In this document: positions 39,331 to 52,100 of the stretch, in pieces
How positions within the stretch are numbered: position 1 is the stretch's first letter
Layout of the letters: each line of letters starts with the position of its first letter
Source: Trochalopteron elliotii
Taxonomy: Eukaryota; Chordata; Aves; Passeriformes; Leiothrichidae
Length of the DNA: 64,000 nucleotides
NCBI GenBank assembly: GCA_024734555.1
Contig: JANPWX010000449.1
Coordinates: forward strand, 2,462,219-2,526,218
Direction: 5' to 3'
Notes under the pieces: model-generated
What the model was told of the DNA's origin: nothing
The model's input: the letters and a program-made list of their open reading frames with translations, nothing else
Database searches by the model: none
Position numbers and translations under genes: made by a program

Positions 39331-41585
39331 TCTTTCTTTCCAGCAGTCCTGGACTGTGATATTATATTTTATCTACAGAGCCTCTCCTACAGAGAAGATA
39401 AAATCATTAATCTTCATTAATATACACCCTGTCCATACTAATCTTCATGAAATAACACTTAAATCTAAAGCCATGATTTAGATTTGTTATCCTTAATTAA
39501 TTCTTGGTTTTGCTAAACTCTAGCTCAATGTCAGTTCTGTTTATCTACACGTACATTCATTAGTATTTTCTTTTGTGCAATGCAAGAAGCAGGTGATGAA
39601 ATTATAAGAAACAATCCACATGCTATATTTGCATCAACATTTTCTTTTCTTAAAATAAGTTTTGCCACCTGAATCCTTTTCCCCCATGGCATTTGAAGAT
39701 GCACTTCTCAAAATTTATTACTGGAGTTATTTTAACTTCAATAATATCTGTACATATCAGAATTCACTTATTGTGGTAATTTTTTTTGCATTTTTTTTTA
39801 AATAGCACGGATATTTGTTCCAAAACACACATTTCTGCCAATAAACTCAAGCAAAGCAATGTACCTACACAGTAATATAAATATGCAAAAGAGCAATTCA
39901 CACTGCTTTACAGAGTCCTACAAGCAGGGCTAATAAACTAGAAAACTATGGGAAAGAGAAACTACTAATTGCTGCTGCTCTTATTTGCTGACTTTATAAA
40001 TTGACATGCTAATTATTTGAATCTATTCCAGCAGAAGCAAGCACACCTGAAAATGCAGGTATTTTCAAAATCTGCATTTGTATAGTGTAAAAAGACAAAA
40101 CTGAAGTCTATATTAAGTGTGTAGTCACTAAAAAGAAAGGTTGAAAAGCATAATGGAGTCTTATGTTGTCTTTTTACAGATATGATATGAGAGTTGAGAA
40201 ATGCCAAATGTAAGAATTTAAAGACATGGAACTTTGCATCTCAAAACTAGCATGCTATGACCTATGCCCCCACATTTCTCATCCTTTTTCAAACTCCAAG
40301 GCTTTCTTTTCTATACCAAGACTTGTAGCCCCATGTCCTTTTTCCTGTCTATCCAGATCTTCTGAGGCTTCTAGCCTTAGATAATATGATAAAGGTTATT
40401 ATTAGCATTATGAAGTATAAAATTAGCGTGATAAAGGTTGCAGTTCCCAAAACTGGCAAACCATATCACGTTGTGAAAGTTGTGTGCAGTTGTAAAATAA
40501 TGTAGTAATTAATTTTCAAATCAGTGACCAAACCCCCAGTCTTCTGGTGTACCTTTTTTACTTCAAGCATCTGTTGGTGTCACAAATACAGCAGGATGTT
40601 GTAAACTGCTGAATGTGTTGTGCTGTCCTCAGTAAGAACTGGAGGATGTCTATCACATGAACATATGAAACCCTAAAACTGATAGAAAACCCCTGCTCCC
40701 ATAAGTTTCATTGCAAGTAGAAGGACAATGCCACTGTCTCCACAAAAATCATTAGGCTAGTGCTTTAAAGATGAAGACCATCGTGCATTCAAATCATCCA
40801 AGAGTCTGAAGTCTAAAATTATTAAAATTCCACAGGCTTCTGGTGCACAGTGATAATTTTAGTTATTCAGACCGACATGATCAGGATACTTGCTTGTGAC
40901 CTTTTATCTTTCTGACCTTATACTTTTTCTTACACTTCTCACTTCATAATATGAATGAACTGGAATCATAGACATATTCTATGCATCTATCCAGCTTTAC
41001 TAGTTCAGAAATGTAAATTCTTATCAAGATACAGGTAGATGCCGAAATTAGAGAAGACAGTGAAGGAAAATGAAATGTCAGATTTAGCTATATATTATTT
41101 AATAACAGACCATTTGCTGCCATTAATTTTCCAAGTAATTTTTCTTAGCAACTCTTTACCATAAAGGGGGAAATTGTGTATTGCTTCTCTGTGATATAAG
41201 CTGCTGCAAGCAGTAGGAAAAATCTTGTTTACCTTCCTCTCTATAAGCAGACTTATAAGAGACTCTATAAGAGACTCTTAAGTCTCTTAAGCTTCTCACT
41301 AGACTGCAGGCCAAAATATTTCTGATGAGAAAGCCATTCTTAGGCATAATAAATACTTAAGTCATACCATGTGTGTTTTATTCTTCATTTAGTAATGTGT
41401 CTCATATTCCTTCTTTATCTTTTTTTTTCTATTTAATAATTGCTTTTTAATGCAGCTTTTGAAGTAATGGAACGTGGATCTTTGGAAAACAGATTTAATT
41501 TTCCATACTTTAATCTCACATTATAAAGTCTATAACACATTTGCATTTTTTCAGCTTTTCTAAACTGTAGCACTTTTTTTCACAG

Positions 41586-41709
41586 AAAGTGTTGATTATG
41601 GGCCAGTGTTTGTACAAGAGCCAGATGATATGATTTTTCCAACTGATTCTGAGGAAAAGAAAGTGTCTCTGAATTGTCAAGCACGTGGAAATCCTGCTCC
41701 CACATACAG
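41586..41709 (+). CDS. CNTN5: CNTN5 coding exon: first half of Ig domain 1
   Basis: This 124-bp exon follows a T-rich acceptor (TTTTTTTTCACAG, ending at 41585) and stops at AG|GTACCT (donor GT at 41710). Joined to the preceding exon it reads [15 protein letters not shown], then [20 protein letters not shown]. This is the A to C strand part of an I-set immunoglobulin domain. The Cys of LNCQARGNP is the first half of the domain's disulphide. YGPVF, the IFPxDSEEKK block and GNPxPxYR are conserved in contactins; VFVQEPDD points to CNTN5 rather than CNTN3, 4 or 6. The exon ends in a split Arg codon (AG|A), so Ig1 is interrupted by an intron just before its core Trp, as in other contactin genes. 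The open frame runs past the donor, but that extension is intron and not protein. Confidence 0.96.
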
Positions 41710-44700
41710 GTACCTGTTTCAAAATTTTGGGGTTTTTAGCTTTCAGAATATTAGCCACTGCAGTCTTACTCTGAGAATCAATGTATTTTGGTGAGAAACA
41801 ACAGAAACAGCTATCTGACACTAATGGTTTTCCAGATTGAATGCTTTTTGTGATTCTGAATAAGCAAGAAGCAGAAGTGACAGTGATTAAAGGTAAAACA
41901 ATATTTTAAGTTTCAAATTATGTATTCTCTGCATCATTTCTATCCATTTGGAGAGACTTCTTCAGTCCATTCTGTTGAATTGTTCCTGTGACAACTGAAA
42001 AGACCAAAATATTTAATTTTTTGGGGTTCATTTCTAAATATCTATAAAGCTACAAAATACTATCCCAATATATAGGGAAGGCAGCAAAGTTTATTAAGAT
42101 TAAGTGGCATGACTTGGCACTACAAGATACCATGGCTGAGTCAAATCTGGTGGTTTTTCACTCACAATTTTATTATACCATTTTATTCCTCTGCAACTAT
42201 CACTTGTTGCTTATTTTTCCATATAGACTTGTATGCCACAGCTATCCATTATTCAGGCCTGTGATGACACACCTGAGAGCCTCAGAGTGCAGTTTATTGA
42301 TGGTGCACACTTACAGGTGGTAACAGTATGTCACAGTCACCTTACCCATTTGCTATACTAGTCTCTGCTCATATTTTATGCAAATTACAAGTGATGTAAG
42401 AGGGCTAGAGGAACATATGGTTGATTATTTTTCCACAAAACCTTTGTCTTTTCTCACAGAGTCATTCTTCGAATTCAAAGAGAACACAAGGACTCTTATT
42501 GTGTTTTGTCATAGGTGACAATCATAAATTCTTCATTTTGTCTGTTGCCTTTTACCTTTATTTGACTTGTGGATTCTTCAGAATTCTGGTTGAATTTTCC
42601 TTAGAGTTATTTGAATCACAATTCTTGCATTTCTATAACTTGAAGAAATCCAAAAGCAGTACCATCCTTAGACAGCCCTAACACAACAGCACTCAATCTG
42701 CCTCTTTGCAACATATGGACTCATTAAATGGATCTGATGCATGACACAATCCCCCCAAACAGGCATGACTAAAACATGTAACATGAGATTAGAAAAGTAT
42801 ATCCAGATATTCTCCAAACTAGAATAGCATTAATTCCTCACTATTTGGTAGGGAAGTTATGTTGCATTCTTCTTTGCTGACATTCCTTGTGTAATTTCTG
42901 CTGCCTACTAGTGATTTGTTGATTAAAAAAAAGGAAAAGAAAACGTGTATTAGTTTCACACATTGTGAAAGTGTTGTTGGTTCATTAAACATAGCCTGTG
43001 ACTATGGGGAAAAGGCACAAATTCACTCCCAAAGGAGGAGAGTCCTCTATTCAGGTGTCCCAGACAACCTCATTATTCTTGTAGAAAATGTGTCTGTGGA
43101 GAACCTATTCCATCTCCTTTCTTTCTTCAGCCAACCCATTTTTGCATTTTCCCAGTAGAATGCAATCAGCAAATACAGACTTACAGCATATTTCAAAGAG
43201 GATACAATACAAAGAGGATAGGGACTCTTCATTCACAAGGAGCCACATAGAGAAAGCAAGAGGCAAGAAGGTTTCATACTCTTCAGTAATCACTGAAGGT
43301 TTTCAAGACACAGATGAACAAAATGCTTGATTATCTCATCTAGGCTCCATTTTCCATATAACACTGGAGCAAATGATCTTTTAACATCCCTTTCAACCTG
43401 GGCTGTCTTCTGGTTTTTCAATATCCATTTCTTCAGTTCTCCAGAGATTAACTGGTGCCAGCAGCCTCATAAACAAACTTTCCTGACTGCTGCTTATGGA
43501 AAGAGAGATTTAACCTAAAAGGCCTAATTCAAAAGGCATAGTTTTACTTCTCTTTCTATTTCTTCCACTTGTCTGCACAGCATTTGCAATTCACACTACC
43601 ATTCAAGGGAGGAAAAAGAGGTAAAAATTACTCTCTGAGGAAGGTACTATTCTCCAAGACAAATGTAGAGGGAATTTAGCCTCAAGAGATCTGCAGATAT
43701 ACAAAGTTTTGAGTATGCCACTGCCCAACCACATTACCAAAGACCCTGGGCACCTGCACTGGACCTTTATTTAAGTGTGCTCTGTGGCTCATGCTTCTAA
43801 GAATTATTTTTGGCCAAAACCAAAGCACAGTACATATTTCTTAAAAGTTGTATTAAAAGAACATTTAAATCAGTCAACAATTTCAATGTTATCTCTGCCT
43901 TTTTAAAAATAATTTCTGTAGTCTAAGTAATTTGTGGCACGGTGTTCATAACCTGTTTACCAGTTCTTTTTTTCTGTTCCTGGACATGATTTTGTTTTAA
44001 TAGAATGGAGAATGCTCACATCATTTCAGATGTTCTTCCTTTCAAAGAGCTTTGTCCAAACTTGTCCAAACTCTACCCTGAAATAATGATTTTAAATTCC
44101 TTTACTTTCAGTCATTAAGGTATTTTAATGCAAAGTTTTAGGGAATAACTCCCTGAGATAAACTGATTCTGTTTGCTTAGCATTTCTGCAAATCATACTT
44201 TAGCATCATAAGTCAAGACCAGTACAATGAAGAAGATAGCTGCAATCCTTTTGATGAAGAATACAAATATTCACAAACTTCCTGTGGGATCCCACAGATC
44301 AGCAGTGTTACTGAGCTACAACCAGGTGATGAATTCTCTGTGATGCTACCTAACTATACGGCTTTCACTGATTGTAAAACCACTGCATTTACTTAGGACA
44401 CACATAAGCTGGGTAGTAATTTTTTGTCAGTATCATTTCCTGTTAGAAAAGGCAATTGAAAAAGTTTTCTAAAAATTATTTTTTTGTCTGCTTAAGACAG
44501 ATTATAGTATTTTGAAGTGTTATCTGTCACTTTTCTTCAAGAAAAAATGTATCTGAACTTTCCTAACAATCTGTGACCTTGGAAGTGCTATATTTTGGGT
44601 TCTGTCCTTCCAGATCTGTCAGACCTAGAAAACAAGTCACCTAATTCAGTGTTTTTATTTCTATAATATGCGTAGATTATATGAGGGGAATACAATCCCT

Positions 44701-46829
44701 CAGGATGGACCCCAAGATATAGAGGCGGGTAGCTATTGAGATCCAAAATTTTGAGGCAGAATTCAAAGAACATATTTTTCCATTGAGCTTAACTGAAAAT
44801 GAAACTAAAGGATAAAAGCAAATTTAACTGAATTTTGTGTCAGTACCCATTTGGAAATGCCAAAACATGCATTTTTTGCTTTTTCCCTATCTAAACTTCC
44901 ATTCAAGATCAATTACTTTTGCATTTTTTATTTCACATATATAGACAAGGGTATATGCATAAAAAGTTAATTTTTGGTATGATTTCATTCAAAATATAAA
45001 TTAATTAATCAGTTGTGCAAATTAAAAATTCCTTCCCCTTCTACCTCTTTTATGTATGAATCTATTTAAAAATGTAGTTAATCCTACCAAACTTCCCTGC
45101 TATCATTTAAGACATAAATAAATTATCCATGCTGTTTCATTTCTTTCATTCAATGAAGCAGAGGTGCTCTGCAATTAAAAACCCAATTGTGAAAAGAGGG
45201 AACAATAGTAGATTCACAGTTCATCCAAATTCTGACAATTATGACCTTGGGATTAAGAAATATTCACCGCTACTGCAGCTAAATTTTGCTCTTTGTACCC
45301 CATTCACCATGAATGTTAACACGACAGGGTGAATTGATAATTATTTTGCTTTGTTGAAGTTGCCTCTGGAGTCTTAATGTTGCCAAGTTCTTCCAGTCCT
45401 TACTGATCTCTGGTAAAGCTTTTAAGTTCCTGGAAATTTCCCAAGCCAAATTCGAAGTTGCAGAATGACAGCGAAAGAGTAATGAAAGCAATATCTGGGT
45501 ATTATAATAATTACACCCTATCTGTTTACACTGGTTATCTCTTCTTTGTATTCTTCTTACCATTTTATGTAATCACACTTTGACAAAAAAGCAAATCTAA
45601 AAGTCTTCATATGTGGATGTTATTCTTTAATTCAGAAACTGCAAACACACACACACACACACACAAAAGAGGTTACTCCAGACTGCTGAAATCTATTAAT
45701 CTACCACACAAAATATTTTCTCTTGCAGCCAGTGGACTATTACAGGGTTTGTTGCTTCAGTCTTTTGAGATGAATGCGAGGCTGAGGATTTTTGTCCCAG
45801 ACAATAGCTCAATAGCTGGGACAGGCAGGAAACCCATAAAACCACATGTACAACTGAAAAGTTTTGAGACTCTTAGGTTACTTCTGAAACTTCATAAAAA
45901 TAAGTGTTTATTCGGGAATAATTCAGAAGTTTGCCTAAGCTGGGATATTTTTTATGTTACCTACAGCCTGGCTTTTCCCATCTTATCTTTACCCCCATCT
46001 TTGATTTTACTGCTGAGGCTTCTTATTTCACTCCCAAACACCTTTCTACTTTAGCATTCCCTATTCAGACTGTTTACTTGATCTTAGTTTCCATGTACCT
46101 AGTAGCTGCCAGGAATTGCCATTGGCCACTCAGCAGTTAATTCCAGTCTTCTCTTTCAGTCTTTGAATTTTGTGTATACTGATTCAGCTGATATTGTTTT
46201 GCCTTTGTCTGTTTCCAATATCCTGTATTCCATGATAGCCTATGTACATCGATCTACCTCTGTGCTCTTCACTGGTCTTGCTCTTCTTTCTTCTGTATTT
46301 AAATGACGTATCTCTGTTTCTTGGGCTGGGAAGATCAAATGCTGAAAAAATGGAAAAAAAGTTTCCTTGTTTGCATGCAGTGCAGACTCAGCTCTGCTAC
46401 CTGTAAGCTCAGCTGGGCCTAAGGTTTAATGATAAGATATGAATTAAAACTTTGATTATCATAAGCACATTAAAATTCCTAATTTTTGCATAAAGGATAC
46501 ATCTGCTATGAAGTTTTCAAATATTAAGCATTTGTGAACACTAGTTTTTTGGGGGAGAAAAAGAAGAAAAGAAGAGATCATTATTTGCATTCAGCATAGG
46601 CAAAACAAAGAATATCCTTTTTTTTTTTCTGAGGTTGAAGATCAGGTTTTGCTTGTGTTTTTTGCTTTCAAGTTTTGCCAAAGTAATGGACTCTTGCACA
46701 GGATATCTTTCAATAGTTGTCCTTGTTTTTACAACTGGAGCTGTCAGATTCTGTGTCCTAAGCTTGATACCTTCACCTGGTTATTAAATGCTCAAGTAGT
46801 TTTTGTTGTTTTGTTTCTTTTTCCCTAAG
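41710..46829 (+). other. CNTN5: CNTN5 intron inside Ig domain 1 (5120 bp)
   Basis: The intron is GT-AG and phase 2 (AG|A, Arg), and it splits the first Ig domain. Apart from a short (AC)n run at 45645-45665 I see no recognisable repeat or gene. The small open frames here show no family motifs. Confidence 0.9.
45645..45665. repeat. (AC)n microsatellite
   Basis: An uninterrupted AC dinucleotide run of about 21 bp. Confidence 0.95.
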
Positions 46830-47005
46830 ATGGCTTCGAAATGGAACTGAAATCGACATTGAAAGTGATTATCGGTTCAGTTTGATAGAAGGAAGTTTGA
46901 TCATCAGCAACCCCAGTGAAATTAAAGACTCTGGACAGTATCAATGTTTAACTACCAACATTTTTGGCAGCATTTTAAGCAGAGAGGCTGTTCTTCAGTT
47001 TGCAT
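46830..47005 (+). CDS. CNTN5: CNTN5 coding exon: second half of Ig domain 1
   Basis: This 176-bp exon starts after a pyrimidine-rich acceptor (TTTCTTTTTCCCTAAG, ending at 46829) and ends at GTGAGT (47006). Its first base completes the Arg codon. The translation continues [20 protein letters not shown], then [19 protein letters not shown] and a tail ending SREAVLQFA. It holds the core Trp of the Ig fold (WLRNG), an N-glycosylation sequon (NGT), and the DSGxYxC motif whose Cys closes the Ig1 disulphide with the Cys of the preceding exon. The last base, T, should pair with the next exon to form the Tyr of LQFAY, the usual end of Ig1 in contactins. Ig1 to Ig4 of contactins fold into a horseshoe that makes ligand contacts at the cell surface. 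The next exon (start of Ig2) is not visible in the remaining 17 kb. Confidence 0.96.
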
Positions 47006-47422
47006 GTGAGTAATATTTTTTTTTTTAATATTGATAAATCAAACATTTACATTACTTGATAAGGCACTAAATTGTAATTTGAATACGTTATACAGATGAC
47101 ACTGACATTGCTGGGCTGGAATCTCAAAATTAGAAATAGAATGGAAGAGAGTGGAAGAGAGTTATTTTCTGTGGACTTGTTGCTTTTAAGAATAGAACCA
47201 TCAGGAAAAATAACTCTAGTCCATGATCCCAAATGCTTTACTTTAATGGCATACTTGAATACTCCTCAGTGATATATTTCACTCAATGCTGGTTTCCTGA
47301 AAGATCTATCATTTTGCCACACTCTCTGAGCAGGAAAGAAAGAACTGTAAACTTAGGAATAGAATGAGATAAACTGCCTATATACCTTTCGGATAGTCTG
47401 CATCTCTAACTATTCTTTTTTT

Positions 47423-47467
47423 AATATGTATATATCTATATATGTATATATGTATATAAATATATGT
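47423..47467. repeat. (TA)n-rich microsatellite
   Basis: An imperfect TATATG/TATATC array of about 45 bp, downstream of the Ig1 exon. Confidence 0.85.
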
Positions 47468-49138
47468 GGTTTATGTCTTTGCTTTTGCATACATATCCAA
47501 TGTACTTTTATACATTATAAAACTGAAGGGTTTTTTAGAGTTTTTAATGGAAACCAAAAATGTCTTAGCTTTTGAAATCATTCACTACAATATACTTTTC
47601 AGAATCTATCAATAGTTTATGATCCCAAGTAAACGCTATGGTCTATCAATAGCATACTCTGTTTTGAACATACAAAGCAGGAAAAACAGGGGCAAAATTT
47701 CCCTTCAGCACTTTACAGTAAAGCATCCAACATAATTTTATTAGTTTATCTAGATAAATCTTACCATGAGTGGTTTTTAAGAGGAGGAGTGCAAAAAGAT
47801 CTCCATCCTAGTTTCTCAGATCCCACTGAAAATAAGACATTACCATGAAACATGAGACAGATCTTCATGTAGCCACAGCTGGAACAAAGGGTTTAAGGAG
47901 AAGTTGCCATAGGCATTTCCACTAACATATCTGGTGTTGTCAAGAACTCAGCAGATCTAGTGTGAGGTCTAATCCTCCCTTAATCCACTCCTCCTTGGTT
48001 GAGTCAGACCTCTTTAATTGCTGAAGTCTTATTTGCTGCATATTCCATCAAGGTGTTTGTTAGGAGATCATAGCACTATCTATCTACTTCTGAGCTGGGA
48101 AGAATAATTACATTTGGCAAAGTTTGCTCATGCCAGGGCATGAATTACATGTTCAAAATTCTAAGCACCACAAGTGTATCATGATATTACTGGACTTAAG
48201 TCTTAAATGTAGTTTCTGAGAAAATTCTGCTGCATTTTATCTTTTCAACAAGAAAACTATTCTACAACAAATCTCTTGGTTAGAGAACCCAACCACTTGT
48301 AAAAACACATGGTTCTGGGTGTCTGAACCTCAGATTTCTGTCCCCATCTCAAGAGTAAGGCCAAGAAGTGGCAATTTAACCTCCAATTGGAAAAAAAAAA
48401 AAAACAAAAAACAGGGAAAGTGAGAGCTGGCACTCAAGCAACAGAAGACCTATGAATTTCAATAGCTACATCCACAGTTCATTCAGGCCCCTATGTGCTT
48501 ACAACATTATCTCCTTCAATAAAACAAATTTAGATAAAGTTAAAGAAAAAAAAAACAAACAAAAAAAGAGAAAAAGAGATTTGGTTTAGTGGGCTTTTCA
48601 TTCGATTTTTAAGTTTGTATTATCTTACACACCTACTTTTGCAGGTATTAAAATTATTACATTGTAATATCTGGAATGTGATTTCTATTCATTAAAGTAT
48701 TTGGAAAGTGTAATGAAAATTTCTGAGAAAAGATAAATGGTGGAATACCATTTGAAAGTGCTGAGGTGTAGTAAATAATGCTGCAAGGACTTTCATGACA
48801 TAAAAGGCTGTTATAAGGACTTAAAAAAACTTTTTTAAATGATAGAGTAATAACTGATTGAAATTCTTTTAGAAGTTTGTGAGAAATTTGTTCACAAGAG
48901 CAATTTCAAGTTCAATGTGTATTTGTAGCTCAATTTCTATGTAGCATGACACTCTCTCTTCCACTCTTGTTTTAATGCTTCTTCAATTCTCTCATCTTAA
49001 ATGGTTGGTGTCCATGTTGAAATAGCACTTGCATTTTGCAGAAACTCAAATTTTAATATTGTTAAAGTTAATTAACATTTAATTATGTCACCATACTGTA
49101 AACTCATACTAACATATCAGAAGCTTGATATACTGAAA

Positions 49139-49190
49139 ATTTGTAAATCAGATCCAAGGACCAGAAAAGTTGTAAATCAGATCCAAGGGC
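49139..49190. repeat. Local direct duplication
   Basis: TTGTAAATCAGATCCAAGG occurs twice about 30 bp apart, a short tandem duplication with diverged spacer. Confidence 0.85.
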
Positions 49191-52100
49191 CACCTCTTTC
49201 AGTGCGTCACCATCTTTATAGTGAAGTATTTCTTGTTAACAGCTGGCCTGCAACTGGTCTCCAGCTGATTTCAGTAAGACAGAAAGTAAAGCATTGGAAT
49301 AGATTGTTTACGAAAATGTCCTAACCTTAATGTAATCAAAGTAACTCATGCTCTGCAGTTTTACTGGGCTCTAGTGGCTTGAAGGACAATCTTTAATCCC
49401 AAGGATAACCAAGACATTTCTGACTGTGGGATACAGAGCTGCACATAACAGCATTCATTTTCCCTTTTGTCCCTGAAAACAATGGATATGGATTCCAAAA
49501 GCTTAGAAACTTACCACTTTCACAGGAAAAAAACCCTAAAAATTAAGTTCATGGAATTGTTTGAATGCATGGGTTGTACATCTGTGGAAAATAGTCACAT
49601 CTTTGCAACTTGAAAGTTGTTCTTCTAATTAAAAAGAGAAATGCCAAGCAGCTCAAAATGGAACAGGGACCATTAACCAGGGCCTTCGCAACCATCTTAC
49701 AGACGAAGTGTATACTCTAAGTATACACTTTTGGTGCCTGTACAAAAATATCATGAAACCTGAAAAAGGAGAGCATGTTTATCACACTGGCTCTTAGTTC
49801 TCTCCCAGTTCCATGGCCAAAAGCCCAGTTGCTATGGTTGTTATCATGTAATTCAGCACTGGTGATGCATTGCAAGTACAAATGCTTCTGTATTATATCA
49901 TTTGCATATATGTGCGCAGTTAAAATAGAAAATATTTTGAGATACTAATGTCATGTCTTTGGATTTGAAAGAGAAGGAGATATAAACATTACTCTGTATA
50001 TGTCTGGAGATACAATATTTGAAATAGCCTGCTCTATCACCGGTTATTTTTATGAAACAAAGTTGGAAAACCTGTTATGTGCAATTAAACATCTACTTTA
50101 AATTTTAAAGCAAAGACATATGAAGATTTAAACTCAATAAAACTTCTCTTTTTTTTCTTTGCATTTCCTATGATGTTTCATGCCCAAGGTCATGCTGGTT
50201 TATGCTATTTTAAGAAAGTAAGCAAAAAAAACCCAAAGAAAACTAAAAGAAAACTTGACTAAGTATATGTGCCTTAGTGCAAAACAACTACGTATTTTTG
50301 TATGTGGTTCCACAGTTTCTCTTTGGAACAGTGTCCTAATAACTTGGGCTACAACAGCAGATGTATTTTGTACTTACCTTGTGCCACATGTATAATCTCT
50401 ATATTCCATTAGGTCACAAAACAAAATTGTTTTCCTTTATCTGTGGATTATTCAACCTTTCACAAGCCTACCATCTCAGAGATATTTACAGCCCCCAGGC
50501 TGTAAATAAGTGGTAGAGGAAAACATCTTCTCATCTGTCATTTATGGCACTCACTCCTCATTGCAATTTCATTAATCCAGTTGCCACTGGCTTCTTTGCA
50601 TCATTTCCTTTTTTCTTTTACTAAATCTTTTTGGTTTTCCTTTAATATATGGAGAAGGGTATTGATTAGATATAACTTAAATGTCCTTTTCCAGCAGGTA
50701 ATCTACCATGACTGACCAGTGATATACAGAATAAGGGGTCACCCGTGATGCAAACATAAAAATCAATAGTTTCCTGAGGAGACAGCCTGCACCCTGCCCA
50801 TTCTATCACAGCGCACTTTTGTCAGCCTTTTAATTGACTTCACCTACTAAGAAATTAATTTAATCATCTATGTTTCTTTCTTGCCATCATGCTCCCTGGA
50901 CACTTTGTTGGGTATATTTCATCATTTCCTAGCATTAATTCGTAAAGAATTGATTTATTTAAACCCTCTAGACTTGAGAGAAGCCTTTGTTTCTCATGTT
51001 CATTTCAGAAGATGCAAAATTACAAAATGGAAGACTTACAGAATTACAAAAGCAACATTTTCTTCCAAATCATACCAATCTAAACAGTTTTAGGTACTGT
51101 AAATGAAAGGTGATAACTGAAATGAGAAAAGAAATCAAAATGCAAGTAGTTTTACTTTCACTTTCAAAAGTGTCCCTGATCATCCTGCAATAAACTTTTA
51201 AGTTTGTGACTGCTTTCCTGTGAAAACATCACAGCTGTGTGAAGAATGTTACTATGTCAGTTAGTAGCTACACCTACAACAATGACTTGCACTACGAAAA
51301 TTTTGGATTGTTTTCTTCATTATCTCAACATACTCTCTTTAGAAAATATATGCTTAAAAGACACCTGAAAAACATATGTAAATGTCAGAAAAAGTAAATT
51401 TTGTGTAGAACTGTTTGAATTTTATTCATAAATAATTTATTAATTGAAGAGTATCATTCAGTTAATCTGAAATAAATGTGAACTTGTCAAACTCTACCAA
51501 CAGTTTCAGCTGTTGTTTCCAGCCACAGTTTGCCACATTAATTTTCAAACCACTTGCACATATCTACTCTAAAATTGTGCAAATCTAGCCCTTTCTTTTA
51601 TTAGGAGAATCAGAAAAAAATTAAGTGAAACATATATATATTTTCATGCAAAAATGTTGAAAAAATTAAGTTTTCAGTCATATTAAAAGTCTGGAAAATG
51701 AAATTATTTGAATTTTAGCTGTGGTGATACTCTGTTGTTTATAGAAATATTAAACCTATATGACTAAGTTCAGTGGTAAAAAATGCTAGGAATTTTGTCT
51801 CTAGTCTAAAAAAGCATTTCATAATAAAGTATCTGCATAATCCTTTTGAAGTTGACAGGTTGATGTACATTCTTAAAATTGAGCACACACTTAAACTCTT
51901 TGTTGTTGTTAAACATGTTAAATCTGTATGGATTTGTTGCCGTGTCATCGTGACAGACAATAGGTCTAATTAAGCCTTCTGTCATTCATTTCTTGATTTT
52001 TTCTTCTTAAAGTGAATAAATACCTTAGAATAATAAACTTGATGAATCTGCAGAACTCATTACAACTCATTTTAAGCAGTATTTCTCAAACCTCTCGTGT

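Larger units (their letters stand above)
32708..41585 (+). other. CNTN5: CNTN5 intron between linker exon and first Ig1 exon (8878 bp)
   Basis: The intron is GT-AG with a GTAAGT donor and a TTTTTTTTCACAG acceptor. The split codon is phase 1 (G|AA, Glu). It contains a purine-rich simple repeat near 33391, an AT microsatellite near 36040, an antisense LTR at 36774-37327 with a possible internal remnant, and an unidentified GC-richer patch at 39090-39330. The rest is AT-rich sequence in which I see no gene. Confidence 0.9.

Noticed and set aside
45611..46054. 147-codon plus-strand open frame in the intron splitting Ig1
   Set aside because: It contains the (AC)n microsatellite translated as a Thr-His run and otherwise has no motif.
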